A stretch of DNA of 64,000 nt from Cristatella mucedo. Lineage: Eukaryota; Bryozoa; Phylactolaemata; Cristatellidae. Position numbers and translations under genes: made by a program. Shown here piece after piece: positions 10,001-19,740 of this stretch. The notes under the pieces are model-generated. The model did not search any database. It saw only the letters and a list, made by a program, of their open reading frames with translations, and was not told the DNA's origin. Each line of letters opens with the position of its first letter. Position 1 is the stretch's first letter. Location: positions 1,761,001 to 1,825,000 of the forward strand of contig WPIO01000010.1 in NCBI GenBank assembly GCA_009760855.2, written 5' to 3'.

Positions 10001-12456
10001 CTTATCTCTCACGACGAGCCGGGCAAGCATCAAAGCGTGGCCGACCGCGTCGAACGAGTCTTCCGCTACCGCAAGCAGCATCACGAAGCAGCAGCGGAAG
10101 CTCGTCACGAGCTAGCGCTGCCAGCCTTGGCTGTAACTGCTTGCCAAGCCAAGCGACTGCTGCTGCAGCGTCAGCACTGGCCGACGACGTTGGCCACCGG
10201 AAGTCTCTAGGCAAGGCTGCACGGAGCAGCCGCTGCTCGGGAGGGGAGGGGGGGAGAGAGGAAGGAAGGAAAGAGGGCAGAGCAAGGCGAGGCAGAGCGC
10301 AGGGCGGGGCTGTACCTGTCGGGCGGCACTGCGATCCTGGACCGCGTGGCCTGAGCTATCTGCACGAGCAGCTCCTCCTTGCCGAGGTTGTGCAGGCCGA
10401 GGAGAACTCGATGCTCGGGAGGGGGGGGGGAGAGGAAGGAAAGAGGGCAGAGCAAGGCGAGGCAGAGCGCAGGGCGGGGCTGTACCTGTCGGGCGGCACT
10501 ACGATCCTGGACCGCGTGGCCTGAGCTATCTGCACGAGCAGCTCCTCCTTGCCGAGGTTGTGCAGGCCGAGGAGAACTCGATGCTCGGGATGGCGCCGGA
10601 TGAGCGCCAGGATCTCGCCCACGTAGGCACTGCGAGGCCCGAAAGCGCAGCGAGGATCGCAGTACGTGTTGTCCATGTAGAGAACGTCGACCGCCTTCGC
10701 GAAGGAGGCCAGGTCGCGCTGCATGTCGTCGCAGAACCGAAAGTCGCCAGTCACGAGCACGCAGCCGAAGTGCCCCTCGAACTGATACATGACCGCGCCG
10801 GGACAGTGGTGCGCGTCCAGCACGGTGACCGTCATCGACTCGCCGCTGCCGCCGTCGAGTGGTATCCAATGCCGGTCGCCGATCGCCAGCGGTCGAAGCA
10901 GGTGCTTGGGCAGCCGAAGCTGCAGGTGCAGCAAGGCGGCTGTCAGCTCCGAGCAGTAGATCGGGTGCTGCCACGTCGACGTGAGCCCTGCAGCGTGTGC
11001 GCATGCCGAGCCGACCGTGAGCACTCCCTGAGCGCAAGCACCGGCGAGCACACAGGCCTGTCCTGAGCAGCGAGGATGTGGCAGCTGCTGCGACCGGGGA
11101 TCTCTCGTGGCCTGCTCACGACCAGGAGCTGAGACATCAGCCACGCAAGCAGAGACAGGGTGCAGAACGAACCGACCGGCGCCGTGCCACACGTGACGAG
11201 TCACATGCTCGAGCTCAGCGCCTGTTCGGCCGACACGTGACTGGCAAAGATGTCGAATATGAGGCAACAAAAAAAAAGAAAGCAACGAAGGCGTGCAACA
11301 GCTGCCACCATTGGAATAGCCAGTCAATCTCAAAGAGAGCGGAAACTTTACATTGTTTCTACCTCCTGATCCTTGCCATGGCTGAACAAAGTGTCACATG
11401 ACCTGTCTAATCTGGTTTGCCTGCCCGGCAGTTTTGTTCAAGCACCTTTGGGCACATGAGGTATGCAGCATAATTCGCAAGTGCTGACACCCCAGGAGAC
11501 CGAAACAGAAGACCCCCTCCCCCTTTCTAGCCCCTACAAAGGAGGTGCTGCTATTCTGCCCCCTCCCGCGGGAAAAACTGTCCTCTAGACTCAGAAGCAA
11601 TGCAATGATTCACAGGACGCCAAATACTAGAGTGAAAATCTGTAGGGCAATGGACTGTATACCGTATAAGCTCAACGGCTGTCAAGCCAGTGGAATCACT
11701 TTTTGATTTTGCAAACTATGTGGACGACTTTGTTCGAAAGATCCAGTCATCCCTTGGCGACAGAAAGTGCAGGTACCATGTAGCCTGCTTTGCTTTGCTT
11801 TGCTTTTGCTTTGCGAACAGCACCGGCTGTTAGACACTAAAGTGCTCTGCTATTTTACATTTGCTTTGGGGGGCGACACTGCTTTATGCTCGACTGTGGA
11901 CAAAGCGACTTTTAAACGAATCCACGACAGGAATACGACGCATAAAATAAAAAATTCCACTCAATATCGATATATCCTTCAAAGGTAAAGTCGTAACGAG
12001 TCGCGTTTAGTCAAAATATATTAATAAAACTACATATGATCGTGGCACATGAAAAATGGAGCCAAAAAACCGGGCTTCGTCGCAACGATGCCCGACTCTA
12101 AATTGACAGACTGCCTGTAGGAAAAATGATAGAGGTAGGAGTAATTCGTGTAAGGTTAATATTTCAACTTCAGTCACATATTACAAACTAGCCAGTCGAG
12201 AAAGGACCACGCGCCTGGATTACTCTACCTGTCAAGGGAATTGTGGATTAATCCGTCGGTAAATGACGGTACAAAACCATAAAAGACGGTCTCTAGATTT
12301 TACCCATTAGCGATTCGATTCATAATACTGCGCTTTCTTACCGTCGATGTGATCACTATGCATGTGGGTAAGGAAAAATAGTCTCAACCACGGTGCTCTC
12401 CGTATGTTCCAGAAGTCCACTGCGATTTCGGTGTCGCCTATGATACAACCAGGCAT
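123..12456 (-). CDS. DCLRE1B: SNM1B/Apollo 5'-exonuclease, four-exon gene
   Basis: Complete spliced gene: exons 12456-12342, 10987-10486, 6129-5966 and 1063-123, giving 1722 nt or 573 residues plus a TAG stop. The product belongs to the SNM1 metallo-beta-lactamase/beta-CASP family. In animals Apollo is a nuclear 5'-to-3' DNA exonuclease that processes telomere ends and helps repair interstrand crosslinks. Seen in the protein: AVDFW near residue 12, metal-binding HMHSDH at 31-36, DAHHCPG at 96-102, TGDFR at 118-122, the beta-CASP stretch [12 protein letters not shown] at 178-189, and the late [12 protein letters not shown] block at 276-287. These occur in the family order, and the length is close to the roughly 530 residues of vertebrate Apollo. 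Introns are phase 1, 2 and 1, and each junction completes a sensible codon. The ATG at 12456 lies where the family starts. The C-terminal 270 residues are Ala/Arg/Ser-rich and poorly conserved. Artemis and SNM1A are less likely given the short N-terminus and the motif wording. Confidence 0.93.
1535..1760 (-). repeat. Decayed LINE-A 3' end
   Basis: Minus-strand remnant of the main LINE family. The TCTCTATCTAGGCACTTTA tail segment and the later CAAATTTCGTGAAGTCTGGG segment align, with many changes, to intact copies at 3045-3400 and 14262-14600. No coding potential remains. Confidence 0.55.
1862..2345 (-). repeat. LINE-B 3' region (second LINE family)
   Basis: Minus-strand fragment whose translation includes [20 protein letters not shown], clearly related to the [21 protein letters not shown]-terminal region of the main LINE reverse transcriptase but a different family. 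It ends at low coordinates with an ACATTAC-like tail after a segment that reads GAGTTACAGACGGA on its own strand. The same 3' end recurs at 31437-31500 and inside every unit of the large array. Confidence 0.7.
2605..2752 (-). repeat. tRNA-derived SINE, minus copy
   Basis: Minus-strand copy of the SINE best seen at 6424-6562. It retains the TGGTTTGGCCCAG A-box region, the CTCGAGCCC B-box region and the GAGATTAAGTTCTCT hairpin of the tail. It is mildly diverged and lies in Apollo intron 3. Confidence 0.8.
3045..3720 (-). mobile_element. LINE-A fragment, 5'-truncated
   Basis: Minus-strand 3' part of the main L2/CR1-like LINE. It covers the last ~170 codons of the reverse transcriptase frame ([21 protein letters not shown], then [18 protein letters not shown]), broken by frameshifts, plus the 3'UTR. 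It ends in the GCGC stem-loop and an ATTATT tail at low coordinates. It is a dead copy in Apollo intron 3. Confidence 0.85.
4100..4360. repeat. GC-rich patch with CTG and CAG runs
   Basis: CTG/GCTG triplet runs at about 4104-4136 and a six-unit CAG run at about 4336-4353, inside a GC-rich stretch of Apollo intron 3. A plus-strand open frame across it ends in a Gln run. It shows no homology I recognise and is likely not coding. Confidence 0.55.
4424..5362 (+). mobile_element. LINE-A fragment, frameshifted
   Basis: Plus-strand copy beginning at the [20 protein letters not shown] segment of the reverse-transcriptase C-terminal half. It continues through [20 protein letters not shown] and [11 protein letters not shown] to the 3' stem-loop and an ATTATTATT tail. 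Several frameshifts interrupt the protein. It lies antisense to Apollo in intron 3. Confidence 0.85.
5966..6129 (-). CDS. DCLRE1B: Apollo exon 3 (beta-CASP middle segment)
   Basis: A 164-nt exon encoding Arg206 (last base) through the first base of Gly261. The translation LLDMFTTD, then RIRVVP, then SISRW and [10 protein letters not shown] follows the Apollo pattern of a LADVFTVEE-like strand, RIHAV, LRW and TIAILPT. Joining the AG left by exon 2 to the first G gives AGG (Arg), and its last G joins GT of exon 4 to give GGT (Gly). The donor is CAG followed by GTACGC. It was found by homology inside a longer open frame. Confidence 0.87.
6424..6562 (+). repeat. tRNA-derived SINE with LINE-A-like tail (reference copy)
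   Basis: A head of about 85 bp resembles a tRNA gene. TGGTCCAGCGG near 6435 matches an RNA polymerase III A box, and GGGTCGAGCCC near 6488 differs from the B-box consensus at one site. The tail holds a nested stem-loop: outer AGCGC/GCGCT and inner AGAGA/TCTCT around a TTAAGT loop (6512-6546), followed by an AT-rich end. The same tail structure ends the LINE-A copies. Being a tRNA pseudogene alone would not explain this tail or the copy number. Confidence 0.87.
9120..9643 (+). mobile_element. LINE-A fragment, short 3' piece
   Basis: Plus-strand 5'-truncated copy beginning in the [20 protein letters not shown] segment and running to [15 protein letters not shown] and a stop. A ~200-bp 3'UTR follows, then a perfect AAAGCGCC/GGCGCTTT stem (9567-9606) and an (ATT)n tail. 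The frame is largely intact over this short stretch, so the copy is fairly young. It sits in Apollo intron 2. Confidence 0.88.
10253..10591 (-). repeat. 170-bp tandem duplication over exon 2 end and donor
   Basis: Two direct copies, about 10428-10591 (exonic copy) and 10253-10421 (intronic copy), are offset by exactly 170 bp. They differ at few sites: one substitution changes Val to Ala in the translated copy, and the adjoining G runs differ in length. Each copy carries the coding sequence for [12 protein letters not shown] and a GTACAG donor. 170 is not a multiple of three, so reading through would shift the frame. The intronic copy is therefore either spliced out or used as an alternative end. 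A copy error in assembly is possible because the boundary is G-rich. Confidence 0.88.
10486..10987 (-). CDS. DCLRE1B: Apollo exon 2 (MBL core and first part of beta-CASP)
   Basis: Encodes the end of Gly39 through the first two bases of Arg206. It holds motif 3 (DAHHCPG, 96-102), motif 4 (TGDFR, 118-122), the [11 protein letters not shown] segment (140-150) and the [12 protein letters not shown] strand (178-189). The acceptor CTGCAG lies just before 10987, and the donor GTACAG starts at 10485. The last ~105 nt of the exon and its donor occur again 170 bp further on, inside intron 2. Confidence 0.93.
10988..12341 (-). other. Apollo intron 1
   Basis: A 1354-bp phase-1 intron with a GTAAGA donor and a CTGCAG acceptor. 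The exon-proximal part is GC-rich and the rest is AT-richer. I see no recognisable mobile element, RNA gene or further exon in it. Confidence 0.85.
12342..12456 (-). CDS. DCLRE1B: Apollo exon 1 (start codon, metal motif 2)
   Basis: Encodes residues 1-38 and the first base of Gly39. It contains the AVDFW strand (12-16) and the HxHxDH metallo-beta-lactamase signature HMHSDH (31-36). The donor is a strong GTAAGA starting at 12341. The frame is open upstream of 12456 without another ATG near the family start, so this Met is preferred. Confidence 0.93.
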
Positions 12457-12881
12457 CTTGCTGAGAACACGATAAGCCGCGAAGAAACTAAGTCTCAAGC
12501 GGTGGCAGCCACGCTGGCGAGCCAAGATAGAAACTCCTGCATCACATAGAAATGTAGATAAATTCAAGCATACCGCCAAAGCACTAGCGAATGATCATTA
12601 AGTGTACAAATCTGCTCGCTGTGTCTAGTGAAGCTCTACTAACCCCTGTACATACTAGCTCAGGCTCGTGGGAGGGCGAATGTCAAGCTCAAGGCTTGCA
12701 GAATCGCATCGATCTCACCAATACTATCCTATAATTCCCTGTGAAATCTCAAGAACGGCCGATGGGAATAATGCACAGCCGATGGGCACGTCGGCGTCGG
12801 ACGCTTTCAGGGTGGGGGCGCTTGTAGGCAGAACTGCCACCCCCGAAGAGCTACCCCAAGCACTTTGTTAATTAAAAAAAA

Positions 12882-13018
12882 ATAATTCACTTATGTAGCG
12901 CCCTATGAGAACTTGATCTCTATTCAGGTGCTTCATTATGTGCCCCGGGGCTCGTGCTCACGACCTCAGCCAGACCTTGGTCGGGCGAGCACCTTAACTA
13001 CTTGGCCAAACCAGCAAG
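12882..13018 (-). repeat. tRNA-derived SINE, minus copy
   Basis: Minus-strand SINE just upstream of the Apollo start. The A-box region (TGGTTTGGCCAAG), the degraded B-box region and the GAGATCAAGTTCTC hairpin are recognisable. An AT-rich tail lies at the low-coordinate end. Confidence 0.78.
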
Positions 13019-13019
13019 C

Positions 13020-14260
13020 ATAGAGGAATGATATGACGTTAGAAACTATACATGAGAGGTTAGGAAAGCACAAGAGATTATAAGCGGTTCATGAATTATA
13101 ATAATTAGGAATAGGGCATGCCATATTCTACAATTTAGGCCATATAAAAAGCGAGCCAGAGCTACGGTTACGGAGTTGTGCGTTCTTGTGAGGGCCGTGC
13201 ACCAATAGTTCCTCTGAGGCGGCTTTGGAATAAATGGCTGTAATTTCCAAGGCCAACGCACATCGTATTTAGCTATGGGCTTTATTGATACTGCCCTGCT
13301 CTGTTTCCTTAGGAAATCAAACCCATTTCGCTTCAGCATCTTTAAACTTGTAACGGCGGTGCCAGCTTTACCAGCTGAATCGTGGCGGTTAGTTATTATC
13401 CACGATTATGCGGTTATGGGATAGTTGGATAGATTATGTGGTTATGGAATAGTTCATTGCCAAGGCCGTATAAAAACCCGGCGCCCTGAGATAAGGGCAG
13501 TCGGTATTCGAGACTTGAGGTATTACAATTGGAGCCGAGTGAGCTCTAGGCCACGCAGCCGTCGGTACGTACGTCATAGCCCCAGTCGATTACCTGTAAC
13601 CGTCCGCTGGCGTTAAATAGACATGTCTGAATTATGGATACGGACTTGATATACTAAGGTAGGGAGCTCTGGTCGTCGCTGCCGTGTTTCCACTACTGTC
13701 GGCAAAACTACGTGCATTGGTACAGAACATGCAAGTAACTAGCCATGCTGCCAGGTTCCGGCGTCGCGAGTACCCGTCGCACGTCGGCTGAGACTGGTAC
13801 CGCTACGAGCTCTGTGTTTGCGGCCTAATCCTGACCGGACGTGGAAGTCACACGCCATGTTTGTAACATTTTGTTTGTAACAACTTGTTGGTCAAGCTTC
13901 GAGTTAGTAGTTTCGCCAATATCGGTCACGTTTGTGCAAAGACTAGCGCTCGTTATGTTAGCAGCGAAGCGCTTAGTTCAGAAGTAGTTAGTTTCAGCTT
14001 ATACTTCACTAGCCAATACAACGCGTTCGTAAGAGTTACTAACGCAAGTTGATCCGGCCTCTGATTGCTCCAACCAAACTGATAATCTCGTTTTAAAATA
14101 CTCCTCTTGGTAAAATATAGCAAGGCGCAGTTAAAATCAGGATACTACTATGCGAACTGTGCTAAGGAATTACTATTTTGATATTATTTCGGCTGTGCGA
14201 CTTTAAAAATGAAGACGATTTATGCTCGAGGTACTGCTAGAAATAACGGCCTACGTAAAT
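13020..14260. other. Unassigned DNA upstream of Apollo
   Basis: Mixed-composition sequence without convincing open frames, repeats or RNA genes. It begins about 560 bp upstream of the Apollo start codon. Short direct repeats of a GGTTATGG type occur near 13410-13450. Confidence 0.5.
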
Positions 14261-14261
14261 A

Positions 14262-15940
14262 ATAACAATAATAATAATTCACTTGATAAAGCGCCCTCAG
14301 AGAACTCAATCTCTCTCTAAGCGCTTTACATTTGCTGTAAAGTGAAATGCAATTGAATGGTAAGAAAAATCATGCGTGAAAAACAAACGAAATGAATAAT
14401 ATGCTTAGGGGTGACATGCACAGGGTCAGCATGCAAATGTGGTTAGTGGCAGCATGCACAGTGTCAGCACGCATAAGCACGTCAAAGGACGAATCACAGG
14501 GACCCACTAAATGCTGTCCTAAATAGGTGTGTTTTTAGGTTCCTTTTAAATGTGGTCAGGTCAGGGGATGTTTTGACGCAGGTCGGGAGGGAGTTCCAGG
14601 CTTTGCGAGCATATGAACTAAATGCACGGTCTCCAAAGGATTTAAGGTTTGTACGAGGTATTTCTAGACTGTTGGATTCCGAGAAGCGGGTGGTACGATG
14701 CTTGGCCTGATGGGGGAGTATGTCGGAGAGATAGGCTGGAGCCATAGAATGAAGGGACCTAAAAGTGAGCGACAAAACCTTGAAGTCAATCCGTTGCTTG
14801 ACTGGTAGCCAGTGCAGGTCGGCGAGAAGTGGAGTAATGTGGCAACTGCGACGCTCACGACAGACAAGCCTAGCTGCAGAGTTTTGCACCAGCTGCAATC
14901 GCCTGATCGCATATGCTGGTAGGCCAGTAAGCAGTGAGTTGCAGAAGTCGAGACGGGATGTCACGAATGCATGAACTAACTTGGACGTGGTATCTTTATC
15001 TAAACAAGCCCGAATTTTAGCAATGTTATGAAGCTGAAAATAGGCGGATTTGACTGTGGAGCTGATATGGTCGTCTAACGAGAGGTCGCTTTGGAATATG
15101 ACACCTAGATTCCGAGCTGATTCGACAGGAGATATGCTGGCAGAGCCAATTTTGAGAGTCAGCCTTTCCAATCTCTGGATCACACTGGGTTTGCCCATAA
15201 CTAGTAAGTTAGTTTTATCATCGTTAAGTTTTAGAAAATTTGCTGCCATCCATGTGCGGATGTCATCAATGCATGCAGCTAGTGAGTTGAAAGAATTTGA
15301 GGTGCTCGAAGGCTGGGAGGGATCAAAGCAAAGGTACAACTGAGTGTCATCCGCATAGAAGTGAAAGCCTAGATTGTGCTTGGCAATCACATCAGCAAGA
15401 GGGAGAGTATAAACCGTGAAAAGAACCGGACCTAGCACTGAGCCCTGAGGTACTCCATATTTCAGAGGTACTTCAGATGATCTTTGTCCATTCACGTCAA
15501 TACTCTGGAGTCTCCCACTGAGATAGGACCTGAACCACTGCAGAGCAGTGCCAGTGATGCCCAGGCGAGATGAGAGGCGCTCTAGAAGAACTTTGTGATC
15601 GATGGTATCAAAAGCTGCCGAAAGATCAAGCAAAACAAGCAGAGACAATCTACCCATGTCTGCATTCCTAAGTAGGTCGTTGTATACCCGAAGCAATGCT
15701 GACTCTGTGGAGTGATTAGCTCTAAAGCCAGACTGGAACTTACTAGCAAGGTGTGAGGTTTCGATATACGAGTTTAGCTGATCCGCCACGACCCGTTCGA
15801 GTGTCTTTGATAGGAATGGTAGAAGGGAAACTGGGCGGTAGTTGCTCAAGTTCTCTTGGTCAAGTGTAGCTTTCTTGAGAAGTGGCCTGACTACAGCTTT
15901 TTGAAAGGTGCTGGGACATGACCTGAGGCTAATGACATAT
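14262..15940 (-). mobile_element. LINE-A, longest copy with reverse transcriptase
   Basis: An L2/CR1-like non-LTR retrotransposon truncated at its 5' end near 15940. The intact frame (stop at 14494, open to at least 15849) gives about 450 residues of reverse transcriptase: NYRPVSLLPFLSKTLERVV, FRANHSTESALL, LLDLSAAFDTIDH, GVPQGSVLGPVLF and the catalytic FYADDTQLYL. The C-terminal part typical of this clade follows ([26 protein letters not shown]). The 3'UTR ends in the conserved GCGC stem-loop and (ATT)n at 14262. The apurinic endonuclease domain is missing, and an apparent one-base change in an A run near 15897 shifts the frame just upstream. It cannot move on its own but is the best window template for the family. 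Confidence 0.93.
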
Positions 15941-16049
15941 TAATTATGGTAAAAGGTGGTAGCGCTTGCAGACAAATACTATTGAAGCCTACTACTCGAA
16001 TCACTAATCACTACTAACGATTCGTAGATGATGCACCGAGAAGATACCA

Positions 16050-16625
16050 ACAATAATACTAATATGACATTTTTAAAGTGCACCATTGAGCAACAATATC
16101 CCTTGCTAAGCACTTCATATATGCTGAAAAGAAAACGGGTCAACTAGTTGATGACTATAGGCACGGTGTCAGCACGCACAAGCATACAAAGGACAGTTTC
16201 ACAAAAAAAGAAAGAAAATGCTGCGAGGAAATGGTGGGTTTTAGGTTTATTTTTCAATGTCAAGTCGGGGACATCGCCAGGTCAGTCGGAGTGAATGCCG
16301 CGTTTCTATAGCATACGAACTGAGGCTAGGTTTCCAAAAGATTTGACGTTGATTCGAGCGAGGCAAGGCTAGATGGACAGATGGTACAATATGAAGCCTG
16401 AGTACGAAGTATTTCAGTTTCGTAATCGGAAGCCACGGGAGTACGAAGTGACCTCAATGTCAGCTACAATACCTAGAAGGTGAATCGCTGCTCGACGTGG
16501 AGCCTGTGCCGGTCCATAGGAAGTAATCCAGCGTGGATTTTGCCAAGTTCGTGACCGACAAGAACGGCCGCATAGCTTTGTCCCATTTGTAAGCGTCGTA
16601 TAACAGCGACAATTACAGTGACAGG
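16050..16625 (-). repeat. Ancient LINE-A-like 3' part
   Basis: Minus-strand, strongly diverged relative of LINE-A. The order of recognisable pieces matches 14262-14900: GTGTCAGCACGCACAAGCAT, TTTCCAAAAGATTTGA, ACGAAGTGACCTC and the GAGCCTGTGCCGGTC segment. All frames are broken. Confidence 0.65.
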
Positions 16626-16629
16626 ATGC

Positions 16630-17218
16630 AATTAAAATGACTGGATGACTTTCGCCGCCCTGGTTTGTCCGGCGATGGCGTCGAGCCACGAAGCGCTGGT
16701 TTCGGGGCTCAGGCGTGCAGCGGCGGCATGACGTAGAGAACGGCGACGTATAGCGATGCCTTCGAATGCGAATGCTCAAAGCGGTAGTGACGGCGGTTGC
16801 ATTGTACGCAGGCGACGAAAGTGACGCGCTCCGTACACCCGTGTAGTCGAAGCCGTCGTGAATGCTGCTCCGAAACGCACGGAATGAGTGAGAGTGAAGA
16901 GAGCGGACGGTCGACGATCGGACGATCAGACGCAGCTCCGCGTCAAATGAAGGCGAGCTTCCCACAGCTGACAGCGCTCTCGTTTGCATCGACAACTGAT
17001 GAATTGGGAGACGTCTACCACGTCAACGGAATGCCGCTTAGTCCAACCGATGTGAATGCATCGCTGGCAGCAGCAGCTGCTCACGGGTGGAGAAGCCCTA
17101 ACAAAAGCCCCTTAGCCCAACGCCGCCCAATGCCCCCTCGGCGCCCCTTACTCTGCGACTACTCTTGTGTGACTTGCTACCCTTATCCTAATCCGTCCCA
17201 AGTGCTTGCAATGGCACG
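16630..17218 (+). other. GC/CpG-rich insert within ancient LINE, with a 113-codon ATG frame
   Basis: The ancient LINE is interrupted here. In an intact copy the same interval is about 130 bp, against about 590 bp here. The insert is rich in CpG. A plus-strand frame from the ATG at 16884 to a stop at 17223-17225 (113 residues) begins MSESEESGRSTIGRSD and contains TTDELGDVYHVNGMPLSPTD and a five-Ala run. I do not recognise it. It could be a processed or captured exon, or chance. The final codons run into LINE sequence. Confidence 0.3.
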
Positions 17219-17660
17219 TAGCTGAAAGTATGAAGACTTCGTAGAATTCACTCCAAAATTATATTTAGATACCACAGGAAATACGTTGGCCTTGCAAATT
17301 TTGATGGTTCGGCTAGCCGACATCTTATCAACACCACACGGTTTGCCTAAAACTATTGAGTTAATTTTATAGACATTCAATTTAAGAAAGCTTGCATCCG
17401 TCCAAGTACGATTGTCAGCAACAGTGGCTACAAGGATATTAAGAGATTTTAACATGCTAAAGGGCAGGAATATCAAAGTACAAATTAAGCTGCGTATCGT
17501 CTGCATAAAAACGACATCGTAGATTGTCTTAGGCGATTGCATCGGCAAAAAGAAGAATATAAATTCTGAAGAAAACTGGGCCGAGCACGTATCCATGCGG
17601 GTGTGCCAAAAGTAGCCTGCAACTGATCGATGACCTAGTCAACACCTTTCGTAATTATCT
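17219..17660 (-). repeat. Ancient LINE-A-like reverse-transcriptase part
   Basis: Continuation of the diverged minus-strand LINE past the insert. It aligns to 15025-15450 of the intact copy, including the segments around TTTGCCTAAAACTA/GAGTTAATTTTAT and the ones encoding the YADD region, now unreadable. The fixed order and spacing show it is one old copy together with 16050-16625. Confidence 0.62.
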
Positions 17661-17965
17661 CATTGACGTGCTTACAATCACTGCTGCCTGTTCGAGTCAG
17701 TTTTCCACTTTAATTGGCGCTCACCATGAGCACTGCAAGTCAATAGCAATTTTTATCTACTTGCCCGTAGAGAGCATAAAATAGGGAAATTCTATCAATT
17801 ACATGCTGGGTGCCCACCATAAATTTGCTCTGGCTATACTGGGCTAATGGGCTAATAATGGGATAACAATTAATAATACAAAATTAATAAACAATAATAA
17901 CTGAGCTAATACTGGACTAATTTATAATGGGCTAATTTGAAGGAAGAATGTCTACACTAACCTTG
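17660..17965. other. AT-rich spacer with repeated GGGCTAAT words
   Basis: No coding potential. The words GGGCTAAT, GAGCTAAT and GACTAAT recur between 17830 and 17940 with AATAATA stretches, which looks like slippage of a short repeat. Confidence 0.5.
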
Positions 17966-18768
17966 TTAAGCTGCGACGTGAGTGAGCCATTTTTCATGCC
18001 CGATTGATCCTCTGAAGACGACCGCAGGCCTTGGTTGTGACTCGACGGCCTTCAGCAGCGGCTGCATGTCTCGATGGCTCGCGTTTGGATACCGGCATGG
18101 CTTGGCAGCTGTGGAGCTGGATGGGTTATCACAGTAAGGGAAGTTGCGTCTTGGTATTGTCCCCATCAGCACCTAAGCTACTTCTCTTTTGGCCAAGTAT
18201 TCAGTCACTCAGGTTCAACATATTTCGGACATCTCGATTGATTTCTCACTTTAAGCCTAGCATTTGAAGCCTGCCAGGAATTTGAGTGCAGCTATTCTGT
18301 GAAGTGCTCCTGGGCAGAGATTGCCTTATACCTGTCGAGTGCCACGGCTTGTATAGCATAACAGTTAGGCTTCTTAAGACCCTACGACGTGATGCTCGTG
18401 TAATCTGTCGTAATACTCTGGGATAAGTATTTATTTTTTAGCACTTGACCAGCATTAGTGAAGTCAGTCAAGCTGACAATGCAGTAATTACCACCAACCA
18501 GCACTCGTAGTTGTCAGAGTCAATCTGCATGAGTCGCAGCAGTAGCCCGTCTTCGTGCTCTACGATTCGATACTATAGGGTAAGTAGCCTTCAGCACACT
18601 TACGTCGACCAGTGACCTAGACTCACAAACTTCTTATGAATTGCTCAGCAGTAAAGACTATCAAAATGCAAGCCTGTGGTAAGTAAGCAACATAATATTG
18701 TTTTGCCGTGTGGTGACTAATTTGGTCACATGTGTTCTAGAGAATTGAACACCTAACCATTTAATGAT
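17966..18768 (+). repeat. 800-bp dispersed repeat, copy 1
   Basis: Near-identical to 30335-31135 (offset 12370 bp), from the GTGAGCCAT start to a shared end at AACACCTAACCATTTA. The first 150 bp differ most, including expansion around a CTCGATGG word in copy 2; the remainder differs at only scattered sites. There is no long open frame, no terminal repeat and no retrotransposon tail. Strand is arbitrary. It could be an unclassified transposon or a segmental duplication. Confidence 0.9.
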
Positions 18769-18769
18769 G

Positions 18770-19740
18770 CAGCACTGTGATCAACCTCAGGCGAGGCATA
18801 GTAACAAGCATTTACTGTCGCTAGTGGGTTGACATTTTTTGTACCATACAAGTGCTTTATTTTCAAACAGCACTGGTGGAAGTTGTCACCTTTCATAATC
18901 AATATCAACTACAGGAGACAACAAACTTTCCTAGGACACGTTAGCCACTGCTTTCTTCTTTCGGCTAGCGGTCAGCTAGCGGTCGGCTACTGACAGGGCT
19001 TGTCTTGTCATGTGACCGACTGCCCATGACCTGTGACCTATGACCGCCTATGACTGTGACCTATGACCGCCTATGACCTATGACCTATGACCGCCTGACT
19101 ATCTCCCTGCGCTTCATTCCGGCTTTGCTGACTAGCTATAATTTACTCTTCAACAACCTTGTGAACACTGCACCGAAATATCAACACGTTTTTCGGTATG
19201 GCCAAACTGCGATCGAATTCTATCAGCACTGCTAAATAGAGCTCCGTTTAAGTTTGCTTCAACCAGACGGGCTGTGCCTTAGGTAGCCAGAGGTTATCAG
19301 GAGTCGTCCCAGCAATTTTTTTCAAAAGAAGTGTAAATTTACATAAAGGGAATGCAATTTTGCTGAAGAAAGAGTACGACTAAGAGCACCTATTAGCAAC
19401 CTTGAAACTGTCATAGTCGGAACTTATATGAGACACTGTTCCTCAAAAGCAAAAGGTATGGCATAAAATTGTGCGTTTTATCAGTCTGGATAATAGAGTC
19501 TCCTTCTACTTTCTAATGAAGATGCATGCATATACGTATTATCTTCACATTCTGAGAAGCACGCAGCCCAAACCTTCGCTTGTCGGGCTAGGCCATTTAC
19601 TGCAAGTTGAAAAAGTGTAAACCTTAATCCCATTGGGAGACCCACTGGCAATTAAGTTGGATTTAATTAATTATGTAGGCAATTAATTAAATCTAATCAT
19701 TAATTAAAAGGCAATTTAATTTAATTAATTTAGAGGTCCA
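18770..19740. other. Non-coding stretch with a short minisatellite and AT-rich tract
   Basis: No gene seen. It contains a TGACCTATGACCGCC-type minisatellite (about 19027-19095) and a TTAATTAA-rich tract (about 19650-19735) with several overlapping self-complementary words. Confidence 0.55.
19027..19095. repeat. Minisatellite of TATGACCGCC/TGTGACC words
   Basis: About five imperfect tandem copies of a 7-16 bp unit built from TGACCTA and TGACCGCCTA. Confidence 0.75.

Larger units (their letters stand above)
6130..10485 (-). other. Apollo intron 2
   Basis: A 4356-bp phase-2 intron, donor GTACAG and acceptor CATTGCAG. It contains the second copy of the exon 2 end, a plus-strand LINE fragment (9120-9643) and a plus-strand tRNA SINE (6424-6562). 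The stretch 6570-9110 shows nothing I can identify: short frames only, and no repeated or conserved motif. Confidence 0.8.

Noticed and set aside
19650..19735. TTAATTAA-rich tract as a replication origin or MITE
   Set aside because: Low-complexity AT sequence with overlapping short palindromes only; no defined ends.
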